Below are positions 40,719 through 42,640 of a DNA stretch of 42,640 nt, piece by piece; the first letter of the stretch is position 1; each line of letters starts with the position of its first letter. The position numbers and the translations under genes are program-made. The notes below the pieces were generated by a model, which ran no database searches, was not told the DNA's origin, and was given only the letters and a program-made list of their open reading frames with translations. Source of the stretch: Suilimivivens sp045586385 (GTDB taxonomy: Bacteria > Bacillota > Clostridia > Lachnospirales > Lachnospiraceae); contig JAZNAE010000007.1 in assembly GCA_045586385.1 (NCBI GenBank), positions 1 through 42,640 of the forward strand, read 5' to 3'.

Positions 40719-42269
40719 TTACACATTTTTCACTATCAAAATTCTGTCTCCGGCTTTCACTTCATCAGACGCCAGATTATTCATCTGCATGAGGCTAGCC
40801 ACTGGCACATAATATCTCTTTCCTATATCCCACAAGCTCTCCCCGTCTCTGACCATATAAACTGCAATACCGGGCAGTGCAGACATTTTTTCTCCGTCAA
40901 GCTCCGTAGCCGTCACTTGCTCTACTATCTTTTCTACCCATTTGCGGTATATATTGGTTCTGAAAAACAGCACACATTTTACATCAATTTCATCACTGTC
41001 GATTATGGAAACAGCCACCTGCTCCACATCACCATGCAGTGCGAACACACAATTGTCAGAAATACCGTCGGCCTCCAGCACATAACTAAACGGAATGCTC
41101 TCCTTAATCATGCCATAGTTTTCCTGTGCCATGTTTTCATATAATACATGTAAATTAATCACACCGCTTATTTCGATTCCGTTTTCTATAATTTCTTTAT
41201 CCGTAACCTGAAGTTTTGTGGAAGCATGCAGAATTTTGGCAATCTGTGCTCCCTCTTCTGCTTTAAAATGCTCTGACAGCTTTGTTTTTCCGCTACACTT
41301 GGCAAATATTTTTCTGAAATTTGCTTCCCGCTCAGAGACAGAAACTTCTTTTACCACTCCGTATACATCGGATAGAAGCGATAATTGTTCCTCCTCGTAT
41401 GCACAAATATCAAGGTTTAAACATACTTCAAACGTAATAACTCTCTCTTCTCCGTCAAAATCCGGACGGACAACTGCTTCCTTCACTTCTGCTACATAGC
41501 GGATTTCCGGAATCATTCCTTCCTCTGCACCCATGCAATCTACACTGCCGGAAAAAGGAAGTGTGGTCTCATAATGACAAATTCTCTCTTCTTCCCCTTC
41601 CCCACGATAAAGGAAAAAGGCCTTAATTTCTCCCTGCACCGCAATCTTATCCGCAAGCATCTTAAACTCCACATTTACAGGAGAAATATCCCACCAAATC
41701 AGAGAAAAAATGTTGGGAAAACTTCCCGGAATTTCTACTTCCTCTTTCACCCTGAAAATATCCTTCTTGCGCATTACCATGGCAGCAATGTCCAAGGTCT
41801 TCTTGCGATACTCCACCGGCTCGTCACATGTAAGATCCACCGCAGTCTCCTCATCACACAACTCTTCACAGGTTGCACAAAGCATGAGCAGTGCCTGCAC
41901 ACTCAATTTTCTGGAATTAATCAGGCCCACGGTCAAATCTTCCACATCCCACTCCACCAGGACATCGTCACCGTTTCGTACCCCCTCCATATAAATCTGC
42001 TCTTCAAAGGGAATATTTCCGTCCATTCCGGCCATATCGCTCTTTTCTTCTTCCGTAAGATAAAGCACCTGAAAGCAAAGTTTTCCTTTTACATTCACAT
42101 GGTCATCGGTTACCTTGATTTCCTCTATGACCACATTCCCCTTATCCATAATGAGTTTATACGCATCCGGTCTGGAATCGGAAATATTTGCATCTCCCTC
42201 CAATGTTATCTGTGTGGATGCCTTACACTTTTGGCAATCCATATGTATGTTCCGTTTCATTAACTCCAC
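40719..42269 (-). CDS. DUF3794 repeat protein with C-terminal LysM (SipL-like)
   Basis: 516-aa protein with DUF3794 (SipL/SPOCS) repeats: for example GNVVIEEIKVTDDHVNVKGKLCFQVLYL, the middle block near VEFKMLADKIAVQGEIKAFFLY, and IIENGIEISGVINLHVLYE. A single LysM ends the protein (VYMVRDGESLWDIGKRYYVPVASLMQMNNL). In Clostridioides difficile SipL binds SpoIVA through its LysM during spore coat assembly. The same layout is widespread in Lachnospiraceae, including species not seen to sporulate, so it hints at but does not prove sporulation. GTG start at 42269, eight bases after GGGAGG. Confidence 0.88.
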   Translation of the reverse strand: MELMKRNIHMDCQKCKASTQITLEGDANISDSRPDAYKLIMDKGNVVIEEIKVTDDHVNVKGKLCFQVLYLTEEEKSDMAGMDGNIPFEEQIYMEGVRNGDDVLVEWDVEDLTVGLINSRKLSVQALLMLCATCEELCDEETAVDLTCDEPVEYRKKTLDIAAMVMRKKDIFRVKEEVEIPGSFPNIFSLIWWDISPVNVEFKMLADKIAVQGEIKAFFLYRGEGEEERICHYETTLPFSGSVDCMGAEEGMIPEIRYVAEVKEAVVRPDFDGEERVITFEVCLNLDICAYEEEQLSLLSDVYGVVKEVSVSEREANFRKIFAKCSGKTKLSEHFKAEEGAQIAKILHASTKLQVTDKEIIENGIEISGVINLHVLYENMAQENYGMIKESIPFSYVLEADGISDNCVFALHGDVEQVAVSIIDSDEIDVKCVLFFRTNIYRKWVEKIVEQVTATELDGEKMSALPGIAVYMVRDGESLWDIGKRYYVPVASLMQMNNLASDEVKAGDRILIVKNV

Positions 42270-42318
42270 AAAAAATACCTCCCGCGAGTACTTGTTCTAA
42301 TGTATGCCCCCGAAAAGT

Positions 42319-42347
42319 ATTTTATTCCACCTCATAATTATCATCAA
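42319..42347 (-). promoter_or_regulatory. Promoter of the DUF3794-LysM gene
   Basis: TTGATG (42342-42347) and TAAAAT (42319-42324) on the minus strand, 17-bp spacer. This looks like sigma-A type; I see no clear sporulation sigma consensus. Confidence 0.5.
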
Positions 42348-42382
42348 AAATACATTTTTAATGTTGTGCACCTCTTTTTAGT

Positions 42383-42640
42383 AGCAGAAAATCTTTTTGA
42401 AACGATACACCCTTTCGGGATTTTTTGAACCCGCCCTGTTCATATGCTTATTAACTGCCCGTCGTGCAACTTAAACTGTCAATTGTAACATGTGCTAAGA
42501 GCCTTTTTAAAACTTTTGTAAAAAATCAATAAGAACACTTTAAAAAATGTACAAGCCATTCCAACTGTTCGAAGCGAAGCAAGTTATGGAATGGCTTGTT
42601 TATTACATCTTTAAAGTGTTCTTATTAGATTTTTCTTAAA
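42383..42640. mobile_element. MITE-like palindrome (copy 2), inverted and cut by the window edge
   Basis: From about 42383 to the end the sequence matches the complement of copy 1 (right half, then centre) with few changes, for example GGGATTTTTTGAACCCGCCC, AATTGTAACATGTGCTAAG and the central stem from AATAAGAACACTTTA to its complement. The outer terminal repeat of copy 1 (CTCTATAATAG) is not clearly kept here. The element continues beyond the window. Together with copy 1 it brackets 36.1-42.4 kb as an inverted pair. Confidence 0.8.

Noticed and set aside
41574..42263. 229-aa open frame on the plus strand within the DUF3794 gene
   Set aside because: Antisense to a well supported gene, composition rich in His, Phe and Leu as expected for a shadow; no start signals.

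Overview
The window looks like chromosomal DNA of a motile, plant-fibre-degrading Lachnospiraceae (Firmicutes, Roseburia/Butyrivibrio-like; genus not fixed by the sequence). The reasons are AT-rich spacers, GGAGG ribosome binding sites, TTGACA-17-TATAAT promoters, YesMN/LplABC-type sugar uptake, a DUF3794-LysM protein, a CspBC-like subtilase and one textbook sigma-28 (flagellar) promoter. Almost everything is transcribed on the minus strand.

Region by region: (1) 1-2473, a lacI-xylB operon (xylulokinase cut by the left edge) with a perfect palindromic operator at its promoter. (2) 2503-6482, two tandem paralogs joining a LacI-type sugar-sensor domain without HTH to a GGDEF domain, each with its own near-identical promoter. 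(3) 6522-8513, a YtrA-like GntR regulator with an ABC ATPase and permease, behind a perfect 14-bp inverted-repeat operator. (4) 8572-9408, an array of five 37-bp inverted-repeat units, then lspA. (5) 9417-27209, a xylan-oligosaccharide locus: two binding-protein/permease sets, a YesM/YesN two-component pair, GH8, GH67 and GH3 enzymes, and a divergent AraC regulator. (6) 27326-29068, a subtilase. (7) 29544-35650, an envelope and proteostasis group: cardiolipin synthase, a trigger-factor-like FKBP lipoprotein, an NlpC/P60 peptidase, a ClpX with an acidic N-terminal extension, and a small membrane protein on the plus strand. (8) 35662-36108, a MITE-like palindromic element. (9) 36101-39410, an ispE-gntR-(small membrane protein)-murI-DUF1934 group from one consensus promoter. 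(10) 39625-40711, a second five-unit array, a sigma-28 promoter and an unknown 207-aa protein. (11) 40719-42640, a DUF3794-LysM protein, then a second, inverted copy of the palindromic element that runs off the window.

How the genes work together: glucurono- and xylo-oligosaccharides would be imported by the two ABC systems (no ATPase is encoded here, so a shared MsmX-type ATPase is expected). They would be trimmed in the cytoplasm by the GH67 alpha-glucuronidase, the GH8 reducing-end xylanase and the GH3 beta-xylosidase, and the xylose would enter the pentose phosphate pathway through XylB. YesMN, AraC and LacI-type control all have candidate sites.

The least explained signals are the two arrays (8572-8846 and 39625-39909). 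Each has five units of exactly 37 bp, built as TCTNMCCAT-N19-ATGGKNAGA, with unit spacers of either 17-18 or 27-28 bp, so the spacing steps by about one helical turn. Each array lies 50-60 bp upstream of a promoter. I do not recognise this element; it looks more like a repeated protein-DNA assembly site than an RNA. The MITE-like palindrome and the LacI-sensor/GGDEF pair are the next most interesting.
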